A DNA stretch of 64,000 nt from contig NZ_RHHT01000002.1 of NCBI RefSeq assembly GCF_003710985.1, positions 62,001 to 126,000 on the forward strand. The letters run 5' to 3'. This stretch comes from Brevibacillus panacihumi (lineage in GTDB: Bacteria; Bacillota; Bacilli; Brevibacillales; Brevibacillaceae). Made by a program: the position numbers and the translations under genes. The notes below the pieces were generated by a model, which saw only the letters and a list, made by a program, of their open reading frames with translations, was not told where the DNA came from and did no database searches. Positions 27,400-36,451 of this stretch are shown piece by piece (the stretch's first letter is position 1; each line of letters opens with the position of its first letter).

Positions 27400-28698
27400 A
27401 TGACACAGCCTGTACGCGTCGCTGTTGTGGGATTGGGGTTTGTCGGTTTGCCGTTGGCTTTGACTTATGCCATGAAAGGGGCAAAGGTTGTCGGGATTGA
27501 TGTATTGCCCCGTGTCGTGGAAGAAATCAATGCAGCCAATTCTCACCATTTGGAATCCTATAAAGGAAAGACCTTGCGCGAGATCCTGCGCGAGCAAATC
27601 GACGCCGGCCGCTTTTATGCAACAACTTCTTATGAAGAGGCAGCGAAGGAAGTACAGCATTACATCGTTACAGCCGGTCTGCCTGTACACAATGGCGACC
27701 CTGATCTGGAGCCTTTGAAAAGATGCGCCCAGACCTTGGGGAGCGTTTTGAAAAAAGGCGATACCGTGATGATCCGCAGTACGGTAGTTCCGGGTACGAC
27801 AGAGGAAGTCGTCCTGCCGATTCTGGAGGAAGCGAGCGGACTCGTCGCAGGGGTCGATTTTTACCTGACTTATTGCTCGGAGAGGATCGCAGAAGGGCGC
27901 GCTTTTGAGGAGTTCATTCACATGCCGCTCGTCCTGGGGGGCATAAATGAAGCAAGTGCGCAAAAAGGCCTGGAACTGCTATCGTTCATCAGCGAGACGG
28001 AAGTGACGATTTCAGACATTCGCGTCGTCGAGACTGCGAAGGTCATCGAAAATATTCAGCGTGATGTCAATATTGCCATGGTTCAAGAATTTGCCCGCTT
28101 TGCGGAATCCTTCGGCATCGATACCTTTGAGCTGATTAAAGTGGCCAACACGCATACACGGGTAAATCTTTTGACTCCGGGACCGGGTGTTGGTGGTTTC
28201 TGCCTGCCGAATGCGCTCTACTACCTGCAGCCTAAAGCACGCGAGCTGGGCGTCTCTTTGCCGCTTCTGCAGCAAGCACGCCAGATCAATGACGGAGTTC
28301 CTAATGTGCTGGTTGACATGCTGGAAAAAGCATTGAAGGAAAAGGGAAAAGCGCTTGCGGGCAGTCGTGTTGCCGTTCTCGGGTTGGCGATGAAGGACTT
28401 TTCCAACGACGATCGCGTCAGTCCCGTGCATGACCTCGTGAATCGTCTTCAAGCCCGCGGCGTCGAAGTGGTATCTTATGATCCAGCAGTTCCTACCCAT
28501 TACGAACACAAGGCACAGACCCTCGATGCGGCTGTAGCTGGTTCAGATGCCCTCATGCTGACCGCTGTGCAACAGGAGTTCGCTGATGCGGATTGGACAA
28601 GTCTAATCGCCAAAATGGCGGATTCCCCGGTTCTTTTGGATACCAAAAACCGCATTCCGCGAGAACTGGACCAAAAAGTAACGGTCGTCCGCATCTAA
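27400..28698 (+). CDS. Nucleotide-sugar dehydrogenase (UDP-ManNAc/UDP-Glc dehydrogenase family)
   Basis: 432 residues from the ATG at 27400, with AGAGGAG upstream. The N-terminal NAD domain begins VRVAVVGLGFVGLPLALTYA. The middle domain has YCSERIAEGRA, typical of the WecC/UDP-ManNAcA-forming branch, and ETAKVIENIQRDVNIA. The catalytic Cys is at residue 268 in VGGFCLPNALYYL. The C-terminal domain has AVLGLAMKDFSNDDRVSP. It likely oxidises a UDP-HexNAc to the uronate for wall polysaccharide. The residues after Cys-Leu-Pro are Asn-Ala where Lys-Asp or similar pairs are usual, so the substrate may differ. It opens the wall-polysaccharide block and ends in a terminator. Confidence 0.85.
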   Translation: MTQPVRVAVVGLGFVGLPLALTYAMKGAKVVGIDVLPRVVEEINAANSHHLESYKGKTLREILREQIDAGRFYATTSYEEAAKEVQHYIVTAGLPVHNGDPDLEPLKRCAQTLGSVLKKGDTVMIRSTVVPGTTEEVVLPILEEASGLVAGVDFYLTYCSERIAEGRAFEEFIHMPLVLGGINEASAQKGLELLSFISETEVTISDIRVVETAKVIENIQRDVNIAMVQEFARFAESFGIDTFELIKVANTHTRVNLLTPGPGVGGFCLPNALYYLQPKARELGVSLPLLQQARQINDGVPNVLVDMLEKALKEKGKALAGSRVAVLGLAMKDFSNDDRVSPVHDLVNRLQARGVEVVSYDPAVPTHYEHKAQTLDAAVAGSDALMLTAVQQEFADADWTSLIAKMADSPVLLDTKNRIPRELDQKVTVVRI

Positions 28699-28710
28699 AC
28701 AAAAAGAAGC

Positions 28711-28756
28711 AAACCTCGTCAATCGGTTGAAAAGCCGTGGTTGACGAGGTTTTTTT
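28711..28756. terminator. Bidirectional terminator between dehydrogenase and dppA
   Basis: AAACCTCGTCAA (28711-28722) pairs with TTGACGAGGTTT (28741-28752) and is followed by TTTT. It lies between two convergent genes. Confidence 0.9.
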
Positions 28757-28758
28757 CT

Positions 28759-29586
28759 TTAGAAGAACTCTGCACCGGAAGCGAGATTCAGCATCGCGCG
28801 CATGGTTTTGTACATTTCCACTTGATCGGCTGCCTGGAAAGAGACTGTGCAGGTTGAGGTCTCGTAATGGGAGCCTGGTACGATGGCCGCCAACTCTGCT
28901 TGCCCTGCATGAGAAAATTCGATGGCTACCTCCAAGGGAGTCGCAGTTTGGACAGGAGCAATCGTTTTTAGCTGCGAGAGGGCAGCCTTCGTTTTTTGCT
29001 TCAGCTCGGAAGTCGCTTCTTCGCGCGAGAGGCAAAGCGCGGCTGTACGGGAGACAGCCTGCTTGACGATGGCGGTACTGATGCCTGGGATCAGTTCGCT
29101 TGCCTCAACAGCAATCAGGTTGTCGCCGGATACCATACAGACAGGAACTTGATAGAGGCCGGCGTAGATGGCGTTAAAGCCAAACTCGCCGACGACGCGC
29201 CCATTGACGTACAGATTGTGGATCACGCCGGACATGGTATGGCTGAGAACGCCAGGGATGCCTTGGCGAGTGTGGTAACCAATAAACATGGCGGCGTCGA
29301 AGCTTTCATCCAGGCCTTGCACCATGGAGCAATCGCGAGGAGTTCCGGCGATTAGGCGCGCTGCCGGATGAAGCGATTCCCAGAGGATGTTGTTCATCGT
29401 GTTGTGACTGTCTGCTACGACGATCTCTTTTACTCCCCACTCAAGTGCTGCTTCTATCACGGCATTGGCATCCTGCGTCATGAACTGCCGGCCTCTCTGA
29501 TAGTTGACGCCGGAGTCGGGATTGATATAGCTCGTATCCACGATTCCGGAGATGCCTTCCATGTCCACGGAAAGAAAAAGTTTCAT
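28759..29586 (-). CDS. dppA: D-aminopeptidase, M55 family (DppA)
   Basis: 275 residues from the ATG at 29586, preceded by GGAG. The in-frame start at 29625 adds 13 residues without a site. Asp8 and Glu10 (SVDMEG), His61 (ADSHN) and His105 (GYHTRQG) match the zinc ligands of B. subtilis DppA, and His116 matches its catalytic base. The enzyme forms a self-compartmentalised decamer that cleaves D-Ala-D-Ala and D-Ala-Gly-Gly, probably in wall recycling. Unlike B. subtilis there is no dpp transport operon with it. Confidence 0.93.
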   Translation of the reverse strand: MKLFLSVDMEGISGIVDTSYINPDSGVNYQRGRQFMTQDANAVIEAALEWGVKEIVVADSHNTMNNILWESLHPAARLIAGTPRDCSMVQGLDESFDAAMFIGYHTRQGIPGVLSHTMSGVIHNLYVNGRVVGEFGFNAIYAGLYQVPVCMVSGDNLIAVEASELIPGISTAIVKQAVSRTAALCLSREEATSELKQKTKAALSQLKTIAPVQTATPLEVAIEFSHAGQAELAAIVPGSHYETSTCTVSFQAADQVEMYKTMRAMLNLASGAEFF

Positions 29587-29759
29587 ATAAAATCTCCAAC
29601 CTTTCATAGGGGTTCCTAGAATCATCGTTTCAATTCTATGTAACCAAATTGTGGATACAGAGGCAACTTAAAAATTGTATTCATGACGTTCCGAATTTTT
29701 ATGCTCATTCGATCTCTTTACGTACAAGCAGATCAGCAATACAATTAGGGAGGAAATAT

Positions 29760-30269
29760 ATGGGAATGGGAGGGGGAATGTATATGTATAACTATACATT
29801 GTGTTTAATTAGACAAAATCATCGCTTACTAATGTTGAATAGAGATTTTGCCCCAACAAAAGGGCTTTGGAACGGTGTAGGGGGAAAAAGAGAAGACAAC
29901 GAAACCCCATTGGAGTGTGCATTAAGAGAAGCGTTCGAGGAAACGGGAATTGAATTAAAGGATGCTATTTTTAAAGGGATTGTTACATGGGAGGTGGATG
30001 GGACATTCTCAGGTGGAATGTATGTGTTTTTATCGGAACTACCACAGGACTATGTGTATGTAACCCCCCGAAAAATAAATGAAGGTATATTAGATTGGAA
30101 ATCGATAGATTGGATTTTATCCGATGACAATTTTGGAGTAGGAGAAATGATTCCGCTCTTTTTACCAAAGGTTTTGAATAGTAACGAATGTTATGAGCAT
30201 AAGTGCACCATTTCGAATAAAAAAATCACGAACTATACGTTAACTCCGGTACATCATGTTATCGACTGA
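29760..30269 (+). CDS. Nudix hydrolase, AT-rich gene
   Basis: 169 residues from the ATG at 29760, which has GGGAGG six bases upstream. A second good ribosome site precedes an ATG at 29784. The Nudix box is complete at residues 42-64: G-x5-E-x7-REAFEETGI. It probably hydrolyses a nucleoside diphosphate linked to another moiety, for example an oxidised dNTP (the NRDFAPTKGLWNGVGG stretch resembles 8-oxo-dGTP diphosphatases). Its codons are AT-rich (TTA, ATA, AAT, AAA frequent), clearly unlike its GC-richer neighbours, suggesting recent acquisition. It stands alone. Confidence 0.88.
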   Translation: MGMGGGMYMYNYTLCLIRQNHRLLMLNRDFAPTKGLWNGVGGKREDNETPLECALREAFEETGIELKDAIFKGIVTWEVDGTFSGGMYVFLSELPQDYVYVTPRKINEGILDWKSIDWILSDDNFGVGEMIPLFLPKVLNSNECYEHKCTISNKKITNYTLTPVHHVID

Positions 30270-30322
30270 GTATATCGGAATTTCTAATGGAGGAGAGGCT
30301 GAAAGATCCACCTATGTAAGAA

Positions 30323-30361
30323 GGCACGATGGCTTGCCTATAGGGCAAGACGCATCGTGCC
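30323..30361 (-). terminator. Two-part hairpin after the first glycosyltransferase
   Basis: GGCACGATG (30323-30331) pairs with CATCGTGCC (30353-30361), and inside it CTTGCC (30333-30338) pairs with GGCAAG (30344-30349). On the minus strand it is followed by TTCTT, a weak U tract, and it begins six bases after the glycosyltransferase stop. It probably terminates that gene. Confidence 0.6.
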
Positions 30362-30367
30362 AGATCA

Positions 30368-31516
30368 TCATGATAGCAGTTTTTTGTACAAATCGAGGAT
30401 ATGCCGGGTCATTTGTTCGATCGTAAACGTGTGCTCTACGTGTTCGAGAGCATTCTTCGCCAGTCGGCTGCGCAGTTCCTTTGATTGCAGGAGGCGATCC
30501 ATCTCACGGGCCAGTCCGGCTGTATCGCCAGGCTGGACAACCAAACCTGTCCGCTCATGAAAGACGAACTCCGTGACTCCTCCGACGTGACTGGCGACGA
30601 CAGGCACCTCGGAGGCCATCGCCTCAATCAGCGTATAACCGAGACCCTCGTAGAGCGACGAATGAACAAAGGCATCACAGGCATGCAGACAGGCCGGAAT
30701 ATCCTGTCGAAAGCCGGCAAAGCGGACACGTTCTTCCAAGCCCAATTCACGCACCTTGTTCTCCAGCAGGGAGCGTTCGGAACCATCTCCGATCAGAACG
30801 AGGTAAGGCAACGAATCCTTTGCATCCCCAGTTCGTTCTCGCAGCAGGCGGGCAAAGGCATCGACCATGAGCGGCAAGCCTTTTACCGGAACAAAACGAG
30901 CAGCTGTCCCAAACAGGAAAGCATCCTGCGGGATCTCCCATTCCGCACGCAGTCGACTTCGATCGCTCTCACGCAGCTGGTTTTGCCGGTAAGGGGAGAG
31001 ATCTGTCCCGTTGTAGATCACACTGATCTGCTCGTCTGGCACGCCCTGCTTGCGCAGAATCTCCGCAATCGCCCTGCTGATCGCGATGTAATGCCGATTC
31101 CAGAGGCGGGTTCCCCGCTCCATCAAACTGACGATCACATAGGCCAAGGCTCCTGCGTAGTCGTAACGCAAGGAGCTGTGTACGGTAGTGACCAGAGGGA
31201 TTTGCATGGCTCGTGAGGCAAGCCGGGAAAAAAAGTTCGCCTTGATGCCGTGGGTATGTATGATTGTCGGCCGGAATGTCTGGAATGTACGCCGCAGCGC
31301 AAGCAAAAGACGCAAGTCAAAACGGCCGAATTGATCCAGCGTAATGACCTGGATTCCCGCCTTTTTCAGCTCGCCGGCAAAAAGGGCATCATAAAAACAG
31401 ACAACCGCCACCTCCACCTCATCAGCGGGAAACGTGGAGGCGAGATTGAGAATATGCTGTTCTGCGCCGCCAAATTCACCTCCGCCGATCACGTGGAGGA
31501 CTCGTAGTTTGCTCAT
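30368..31516 (-). CDS. Glycosyltransferase family 4 (GT-B)
   Basis: 382 residues. The N-terminal Rossmann domain starts VLHVIGGGEFGGAEQHILNL, the acceptor-side loop of GT4 enzymes. The C-terminal domain has ISVIYNGTDLSPY, LVLIGDGSERSLLENKV and the E-x7-E nucleotide-sugar motif in SLYEGLGYTLIEAMASEVPVV. It is a retaining, cytoplasmic enzyme that probably adds a sugar to a lipid-linked wall polysaccharide. It is divergent from the next glycosyltransferase gene, which starts about 145 bp away. Confidence 0.88.
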   Translation of the reverse strand: MSKLRVLHVIGGGEFGGAEQHILNLASTFPADEVEVAVVCFYDALFAGELKKAGIQVITLDQFGRFDLRLLLALRRTFQTFRPTIIHTHGIKANFFSRLASRAMQIPLVTTVHSSLRYDYAGALAYVIVSLMERGTRLWNRHYIAISRAIAEILRKQGVPDEQISVIYNGTDLSPYRQNQLRESDRSRLRAEWEIPQDAFLFGTAARFVPVKGLPLMVDAFARLLRERTGDAKDSLPYLVLIGDGSERSLLENKVRELGLEERVRFAGFRQDIPACLHACDAFVHSSLYEGLGYTLIEAMASEVPVVASHVGGVTEFVFHERTGLVVQPGDTAGLAREMDRLLQSKELRSRLAKNALEHVEHTFTIEQMTRHILDLYKKLLS

Positions 31517-31660
31517 CTAATTTCACCCAAATCGTAGTTACAAAGCCATTTTCACTATAGCAGATGCTTGATAGATTCGCAATAAGACGCCACTTGTGGT
31601 ATCGTAGGTAGAAGGAAAATCACCTGCAATCAGACGCTTTTGGACAAGGAAGGTTACCAA

Positions 31661-33031
31661 ATGAAAGACCGCAACGTGTTACTCATATGCTATGGATTTC
31701 CTCCCATCGGGGGTGGCGGGGTTCCACGCCCTCTCAAGATGGCTAAATATTTGGGGGAGTTTGGCTGGAAGGTGCATGTCCTGACTGTCGAACCGGCTTA
31801 CCATGCTACCCTGGACCCTACTCTGCTGGCACAGTTGCCGCCTGAGGTACAGATCTATCGTGCGAAAGAAATGCCCCTGATTCCCAAAAGAGGGGCTGCT
31901 TCTGCTGCTGTCCCTGCTGGTGCGAACCAGACTGCCGTGGACGCTTCGCCTCCGCGCCAATCCCTGAAGGCGGCATTAAAAAAGCAAGTCGTGTCCATTT
32001 TGAAGCAGGTCAAGCCGTACCTCTTGATCCCGGACGATCAGATTCTATGGCTGCCCAATGCACTGAAACTGGGGCGAGAGATCATGCGCCGTGAAAAGAT
32101 CGACGTGATTTTTTCGACGTCGGGCCCCGTTACCAATCATCTGGTAGCTCGCAAGCTGGCGAAAGAGACCGGCTGCAAATGGGTTGCAGATTTTCGCGAT
32201 CCCTGGACGCAAAATATGCACACTTCCGGGATTGCCTGGCGCGAACGCTTGGAGGAGGGAATGGAGACTGGAGTGATGTCAGAGGCTGATGCGATCACGA
32301 CAGTTACCGCTACCTTCGCAGAGAATTTCCGGAAAAAACACGGTGCCTGGATCAAACGGCTGGAACTGATTTACAACGGATTTGATCAGGCGGATTTTGA
32401 GGATTTGCAGCCCTTGCATGCCGCTCCTGAAAAATTCCATGCTGTCTATGCGGGAATTCTGTATCAGAAACGAAATCCGCGCCTGCTTCTGGAAGCGATC
32501 CGCGAGCTGATCGACGCCAAAGAAGTGGATGAGAATGATTTGCTGCTCAGCTTTGCCGGAGTGTTCGACTACCCGGGCTACTCGGAAAATCGCGACTGTG
32601 TCGAGCGGCTGCGACTGAATGAATTCGTGAGACAGATGGGCAACCTGCCGCACAAGGAAGCGCTGGGCTTGATGAAGGGTGCCGATGCCCTGCTGTTGAT
32701 CGGGGATGTCTCCGCAGATGCGGGGGCTTACATTCCAGGCAAGCTGTATGAGTACATGGGGATCGGCAAACCGATTCTCGCCCTGAACAAAGCGGGTGAG
32801 GCGACAGAGATCATCGAGCAGTTCCATCTCGGACAGGTGGCTGACCCACAGGACAAGGCAGCGATCAAGCAGGCGTATTTGCGGCTGTATCGCGAATGGA
32901 AGGATCGTGGGGTTGCTGCGGATGGCCAACCGGATCGCGGAGCTGATTTTGCCGAGCGCGTGAAGCCCTATGAACGGCGCGAGCAGGCCAGACAATTGGC
33001 GCAGCTTATGGACGAACTGATCAACGTATAA
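31661..33031 (+). CDS. Glycosyltransferase family 4-like protein
   Basis: 456 residues from the ATG at 31661, with AAGGAAGG upstream. The N-terminal domain starts VLLICYGFPPIGGGGVPRPL, typical of GT4 proteins from wall and capsule loci. A Pro/Ala-rich insert lies at about 75-105. The C-terminal half contains LIYNGFDQADF, HAVYAGILYQKRNPRLLLEAI and GKLYEYMGIGKPILALNKAGEA. The usual E-x7-E is replaced by D.. and a YEYMGIGKPIL end, as in the subgroup with non-canonical donor sites. The donor and acceptor are unknown. Confidence 0.85.
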   Translation: MKDRNVLLICYGFPPIGGGGVPRPLKMAKYLGEFGWKVHVLTVEPAYHATLDPTLLAQLPPEVQIYRAKEMPLIPKRGAASAAVPAGANQTAVDASPPRQSLKAALKKQVVSILKQVKPYLLIPDDQILWLPNALKLGREIMRREKIDVIFSTSGPVTNHLVARKLAKETGCKWVADFRDPWTQNMHTSGIAWRERLEEGMETGVMSEADAITTVTATFAENFRKKHGAWIKRLELIYNGFDQADFEDLQPLHAAPEKFHAVYAGILYQKRNPRLLLEAIRELIDAKEVDENDLLLSFAGVFDYPGYSENRDCVERLRLNEFVRQMGNLPHKEALGLMKGADALLLIGDVSADAGAYIPGKLYEYMGIGKPILALNKAGEATEIIEQFHLGQVADPQDKAAIKQAYLRLYREWKDRGVAADGQPDRGADFAERVKPYERREQARQLAQLMDELINV

Positions 33032-33041
33032 TATTCCACCC

Positions 33042-33074
33042 AATCCCCCGCGACGCGATGTTGCGGGGGATTTT
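33042..33074 (+). terminator. Intrinsic terminator after the second glycosyltransferase
   Basis: AATCCCCCGC (33042-33051) pairs with GCGGGGGATT (33063-33072), followed by TTTT. Confidence 0.85.
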
Positions 33075-33090
33075 GGGAGATAGGTGAGAT

Positions 33091-34257
33091 GTGAACGTGA
33101 ATCTTGAGGTACAGCGCTTGCGGGCGTACAATTTTTTTTATTTTTCCATTCTTTCCATGTTTATTTCTTTTCTGCCAGTTTATCTCTCCTTTCGCGGAAT
33201 TGCCCCGGGGGAGCTTGGGCTGCTCGTTGGGATAGGCTCGTTCATCGGAATTTTGTCACAACCCTTTTGGGGGATGTTGAGCGACAGGGCAAAGACGCTC
33301 AAGCGGATCATTCTCATAACTGTTGGCTGTTCGGTCGTGATCGGCTTCCTCTTGTTCACCAGCAGCCAGTTTCTGGTTTTGCTCTTTCTGGTGGCAGCGA
33401 TGTATTTTTTCTTGATGCCGACAGACCCACTTACGGAGAGCTTAAACTATCGGGTTGCAGAGAACCATCAGATCAGCTTTGGCTCCATTCGGACGTACGG
33501 AGCGATCGGCTTTGCTACGTCTTCCCTCGTCATCGGCTGGATGGTGGACTTGTGGGGGATGGAATCACTGGCGTGGCTGTTCGTGGGATACGGGGTGTTG
33601 ACGTTTGGCTTTTGCGTGTTCGTGCCTGATGCGCCTGCCAGCAGCAAAAAGCTCTCTTTTCAGGATTTGAAGCAATTCTTTTTCTATCCCCGGACGCTGC
33701 GCTTTTTTCTGCTCGTCCTGCTGGTGTCCACACCGCATCGAACCAATGACAGCTTTCTGGGGGTCTATGTGCAAAGCTTGGGCGGCACCACAGGAGAGGT
33801 AGGACAAGCCTGGTTTCTCGCTGCTGTCAGTGAGGTGGTATTTTTTGCCATCAGCACCTGGATACTGCGGAGATGGAGCGAAATGAGACTGATCATGATC
33901 GCGGCTGCTTTGTACACCCTGCGGTATGTGCTGTGTGCGATCGCTCCCAGCCCGGATTGGGTCGTTTATTTGCAAATCTCGCAGGGCATTACCTTCGTCA
34001 TTTTCTACACAGCGTCCATTCAGTACCTCTATCGGATTATTCCGGAAGAGTGGAAAGCGACGGGACAGACAGTGCTGGCCGTCCTCTTTTTTGGGATATC
34101 CGGCATCGTCGGCTCGATTGCGGGGGGCTGGGTGTTTCAGCAGATCGGAGGAGATGCTCTGTACTGGGCCATGGCCTGCTTTTCGTTCGCTGCATTCCTG
34201 TACAGCCTGCTCCTGAGAGCGAAGCTGACAGACCAAACTGAATGTTCCCATCAATAA
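33091..34257 (+). CDS. MFS transporter (MFS_1-like)
   Basis: 388 residues, about 12 membrane helices. GTG start at 33091 behind GATAGGTGAGAT. A poorly placed alternative is the GTG two codons on. The region PVYLSFRGIAPGELGLLVGIGSF followed by QPFWGMLSDRAKTLKRI is the TM1-TM2 and loop signature of the MFS_1-like/nucleoside-permease-like branch. The substrate is unknown. It is followed 67 bp later by a second MFS gene of another subfamily. Confidence 0.8.
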   Translation: MNVNLEVQRLRAYNFFYFSILSMFISFLPVYLSFRGIAPGELGLLVGIGSFIGILSQPFWGMLSDRAKTLKRIILITVGCSVVIGFLLFTSSQFLVLLFLVAAMYFFLMPTDPLTESLNYRVAENHQISFGSIRTYGAIGFATSSLVIGWMVDLWGMESLAWLFVGYGVLTFGFCVFVPDAPASSKKLSFQDLKQFFFYPRTLRFFLLVLLVSTPHRTNDSFLGVYVQSLGGTTGEVGQAWFLAAVSEVVFFAISTWILRRWSEMRLIMIAAALYTLRYVLCAIAPSPDWVVYLQISQGITFVIFYTASIQYLYRIIPEEWKATGQTVLAVLFFGISGIVGSIAGGWVFQQIGGDALYWAMACFSFAAFLYSLLLRAKLTDQTECSHQ

Positions 34258-34324
34258 GTCATTTGATACGGCTCTGACATTCCTCTGTTACGTTTGGAAG
34301 ACGAACAGGAAAGGATGACTGACC

Positions 34325-35569
34325 GTGAAACGACATGTCTTTTCTCCGCTGTCTAACCGCTCTTACCGAACCTTCTTTTTTTCACAGGTTTTTACCGATC
34401 TTGGTAATTGGATGGACTTGTTGGCCTTAGGAGCGCTGATTACTTTTACCTGGAAGCTGGGACTGGAAGCGAACTCAGCGGCTGTGATCGCGATGGGCGC
34501 TCCCTTTTTATTGATCGGCCCCTTTGCTTCTGTCTGGGTGGATCGGCTCTCCAGCCGAATGGTCCTACTGCTCAGCACATTTTTGCGCGTCTTGGTGATC
34601 ATAGGTTTTTTGCTGGCACAAAATCTGTATATGCTGCTTCCGCTGATCTTTCTGAAATCGACTCTGGCCTCCATCAGTGAACCAGCCCGTCAGTCCCTGC
34701 TACGTCATCTCGTGCCGGCAGAGGAGATGGCAGAAGCGAGCGCTTTGGGGCAAATGGTTTCAAATGGAATGAAAATGATCGGTCCCGCCATCGGAGGCCT
34801 GCTGCTGACTTTTTCATCTCCGGCAGCCGTTTTTGCGGTAGAGGGGGTGCTTTACCTTATTGGCTGGTTCATTATGCTGGCTCTCCCGCGCGTACAAGCC
34901 GCTGCCGATTACTCGCGAGACGAGAAGCACGGTTTTCTGCGTGATGTTGCGGAGGGGATCCGATTTTTGTTTGGCAATCCTCTGATCCGTTCTGCCGTGA
35001 TGATCGTAGGTCTGTCCATGTTTATCATTTTTTTGTATGACGGGTTTTTCCCACCGCTTGTTCAAGCGTTGGGAATGGACACGCTGGGATATGGTCTTGT
35101 CACCGGGGCTGTGGGAGCAGGCTCCGTGCTGGGTGCATTGCTGACGGGGCAGTTTACGCAGTGGCGGAATTGGCCGATCCTGTTCATGGCGGTGGGAAGA
35201 ATCGTCTCCGGCTTGCTGTTGCTGGTAGCGGCGGCTGGAGTTCTCTACGGTTTTGCTCATGGGAACACCGCTTTCTGGGTCGTACTATTTGCGGTGACAG
35301 GCGCGGTCGGAGTGGGAATGACGGTTCCGTATGCGTACCTGCTCCAGACCCAGACACCGAAGGAATTAATTGGGCGGGTCTCAGCGGTCGCCATGGCTGT
35401 ACAGGGAATCGCGATTTTTACAGCGCCATCTATCGGGGCGATTCTGGGAAATTGGCTGGGGCTTGGATGGGTGTTTGTGCTGGCTGGCGGCTTTACGGTG
35501 CTGCTCGGTGCTGCAAGCATGTGGCGTGCACAGGAAAAGAAACGCCTGACAACCAGCGCGAATATGTAG
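34325..35569 (+). CDS. MFS transporter (EntS/MFS_3-like exporter)
   Basis: 414 residues with about 12 helices. The GTG at 34325 follows GAAAGGATGACTGACC. FRTFFFSQVFTDLGNWMDLLAL-like N-terminal region, WVDRLSSRMVLLLS at the TM2-TM3 loop, and EPARQSLLRHLVPAEEMAEASAL are characteristic of the macrolide-efflux/enterobactin-exporter branch (MFS_3). It is likely an exporter of an amphipathic compound. A bidirectional terminator separates it from the lipoprotein gene. Confidence 0.8.
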   Translation: MKRHVFSPLSNRSYRTFFFSQVFTDLGNWMDLLALGALITFTWKLGLEANSAAVIAMGAPFLLIGPFASVWVDRLSSRMVLLLSTFLRVLVIIGFLLAQNLYMLLPLIFLKSTLASISEPARQSLLRHLVPAEEMAEASALGQMVSNGMKMIGPAIGGLLLTFSSPAAVFAVEGVLYLIGWFIMLALPRVQAAADYSRDEKHGFLRDVAEGIRFLFGNPLIRSAVMIVGLSMFIIFLYDGFFPPLVQALGMDTLGYGLVTGAVGAGSVLGALLTGQFTQWRNWPILFMAVGRIVSGLLLLVAAAGVLYGFAHGNTAFWVVLFAVTGAVGVGMTVPYAYLLQTQTPKELIGRVSAVAMAVQGIAIFTAPSIGAILGNWLGLGWVFVLAGGFTVLLGAASMWRAQEKKRLTTSANM

Positions 35570-35584
35570 CCAAAGAAAAGAAGA

Positions 35585-35627
35585 AGAGCAGTCGGGAAGA
35601 TGGTTGATCTGTCCGACTGCTCTTTTT
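35585..35627. terminator. Bidirectional terminator between MFS gene and lipoprotein operon
   Basis: AGAGCAGTCGG (35585-35595) pairs with CCGACTGCTCT (35613-35623), with TTTTT on the plus strand and TTCTTCTTTT on the minus strand. It ends the polymerase-propeller-lipoprotein operon. Confidence 0.88.
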
Positions 35628-35635
35628 GTTGTGGT

Positions 35636-36451
35636 TCAATACAGCAAATATCGTTCTACTTCTGACGGGTCCTTGATATGGATGCCCGGATCGTTGTACT
35701 TGTACAGCTGGAAAAATACTTGCTGGTCCATGGTTCCCGCTTCTGGCAGAGGGAGGATGATCCAGGTCTCGTACTGGTGGATCAGCCGGTCTTCTTTGCC
35801 GATCCAGAACGTCGTCTTGATCGTGGATTCATTCAAGATGTAATTCAGATCAGGACGATCCCCCAATTGCTTTTTCAACGGTTCAAACAAGGGGCTTTGG
35901 CTCTTGGCCAGCCACTCTGCGCCTGTCATTTTTAACTGGAATGTCGCCGTTTCGGTCCCGTATACCTTGTCATCCGGCAGTTGAACCGCTTTGTCCATAA
36001 AGGGGAGCCAGTCTTCAAAGCCTGCCAGGACGTCGAAGGCGAGCGGTTCGTCTCTCGCGGTCACCCAGTACTCCTTGGCACGGATGTAATGCTTGTCGTC
36101 GATCCGATAGTACTGGTAGGGCTGGGCGGCGATTCGCGCATCGACGTTGTAGCCCTTGTCATTGATTACCGCTCCGTTGAACATGCTGTTCACCTGACGA
36201 GCGAGAATATTGTTTTTTACATGTCCCTTGTACCAGTATTTTTGCGCGTCGGGATCGGTTTTCGCCTTTTCCAGCGCAGTCTTCAGCCATTCCGCCCCTG
36301 ATTCATTCAAACCTTCAGGAGGCGCTGCGGGAGTCGTATCGAAATTCGTGGAAGCAAAAGCTTTCGGTCCTGATTCATAGGTGCAGCCGCCAAGCAGGGC
36401 AGCGACGCAGACAGAAGCAAGCAAGGCAAAGATTTTTGTTTGCTTACGCAT
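35636..36451 (-). CDS. Lipoprotein of unknown function, partner of the propeller protein
   Basis: 271 residues with a type II signal peptide: MRKQTK charged start, hydrophobic core and lipobox LLGGC with the lipidated Cys at 23. The mature part alternates beta strands (HYIRAKEYWVTARDEPLAFDV, TATFQLKMTGAEWL, STIKTTFWIGKEDRLI), which recalls LolA/LppX-like lipoproteins that hold lipids, but I would not assign that family firmly. Its ATG overlaps the end of the propeller gene by 8 bp, and AAGGAGGG sits within that gene, so the two are translationally coupled. It is the last gene of a three-gene operon. Confidence 0.7.
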   Translation of the reverse strand: MRKQTKIFALLASVCVAALLGGCTYESGPKAFASTNFDTTPAAPPEGLNESGAEWLKTALEKAKTDPDAQKYWYKGHVKNNILARQVNSMFNGAVINDKGYNVDARIAAQPYQYYRIDDKHYIRAKEYWVTARDEPLAFDVLAGFEDWLPFMDKAVQLPDDKVYGTETATFQLKMTGAEWLAKSQSPLFEPLKKQLGDRPDLNYILNESTIKTTFWIGKEDRLIHQYETWIILPLPEAGTMDQQVFFQLYKYNDPGIHIKDPSEVERYLLY

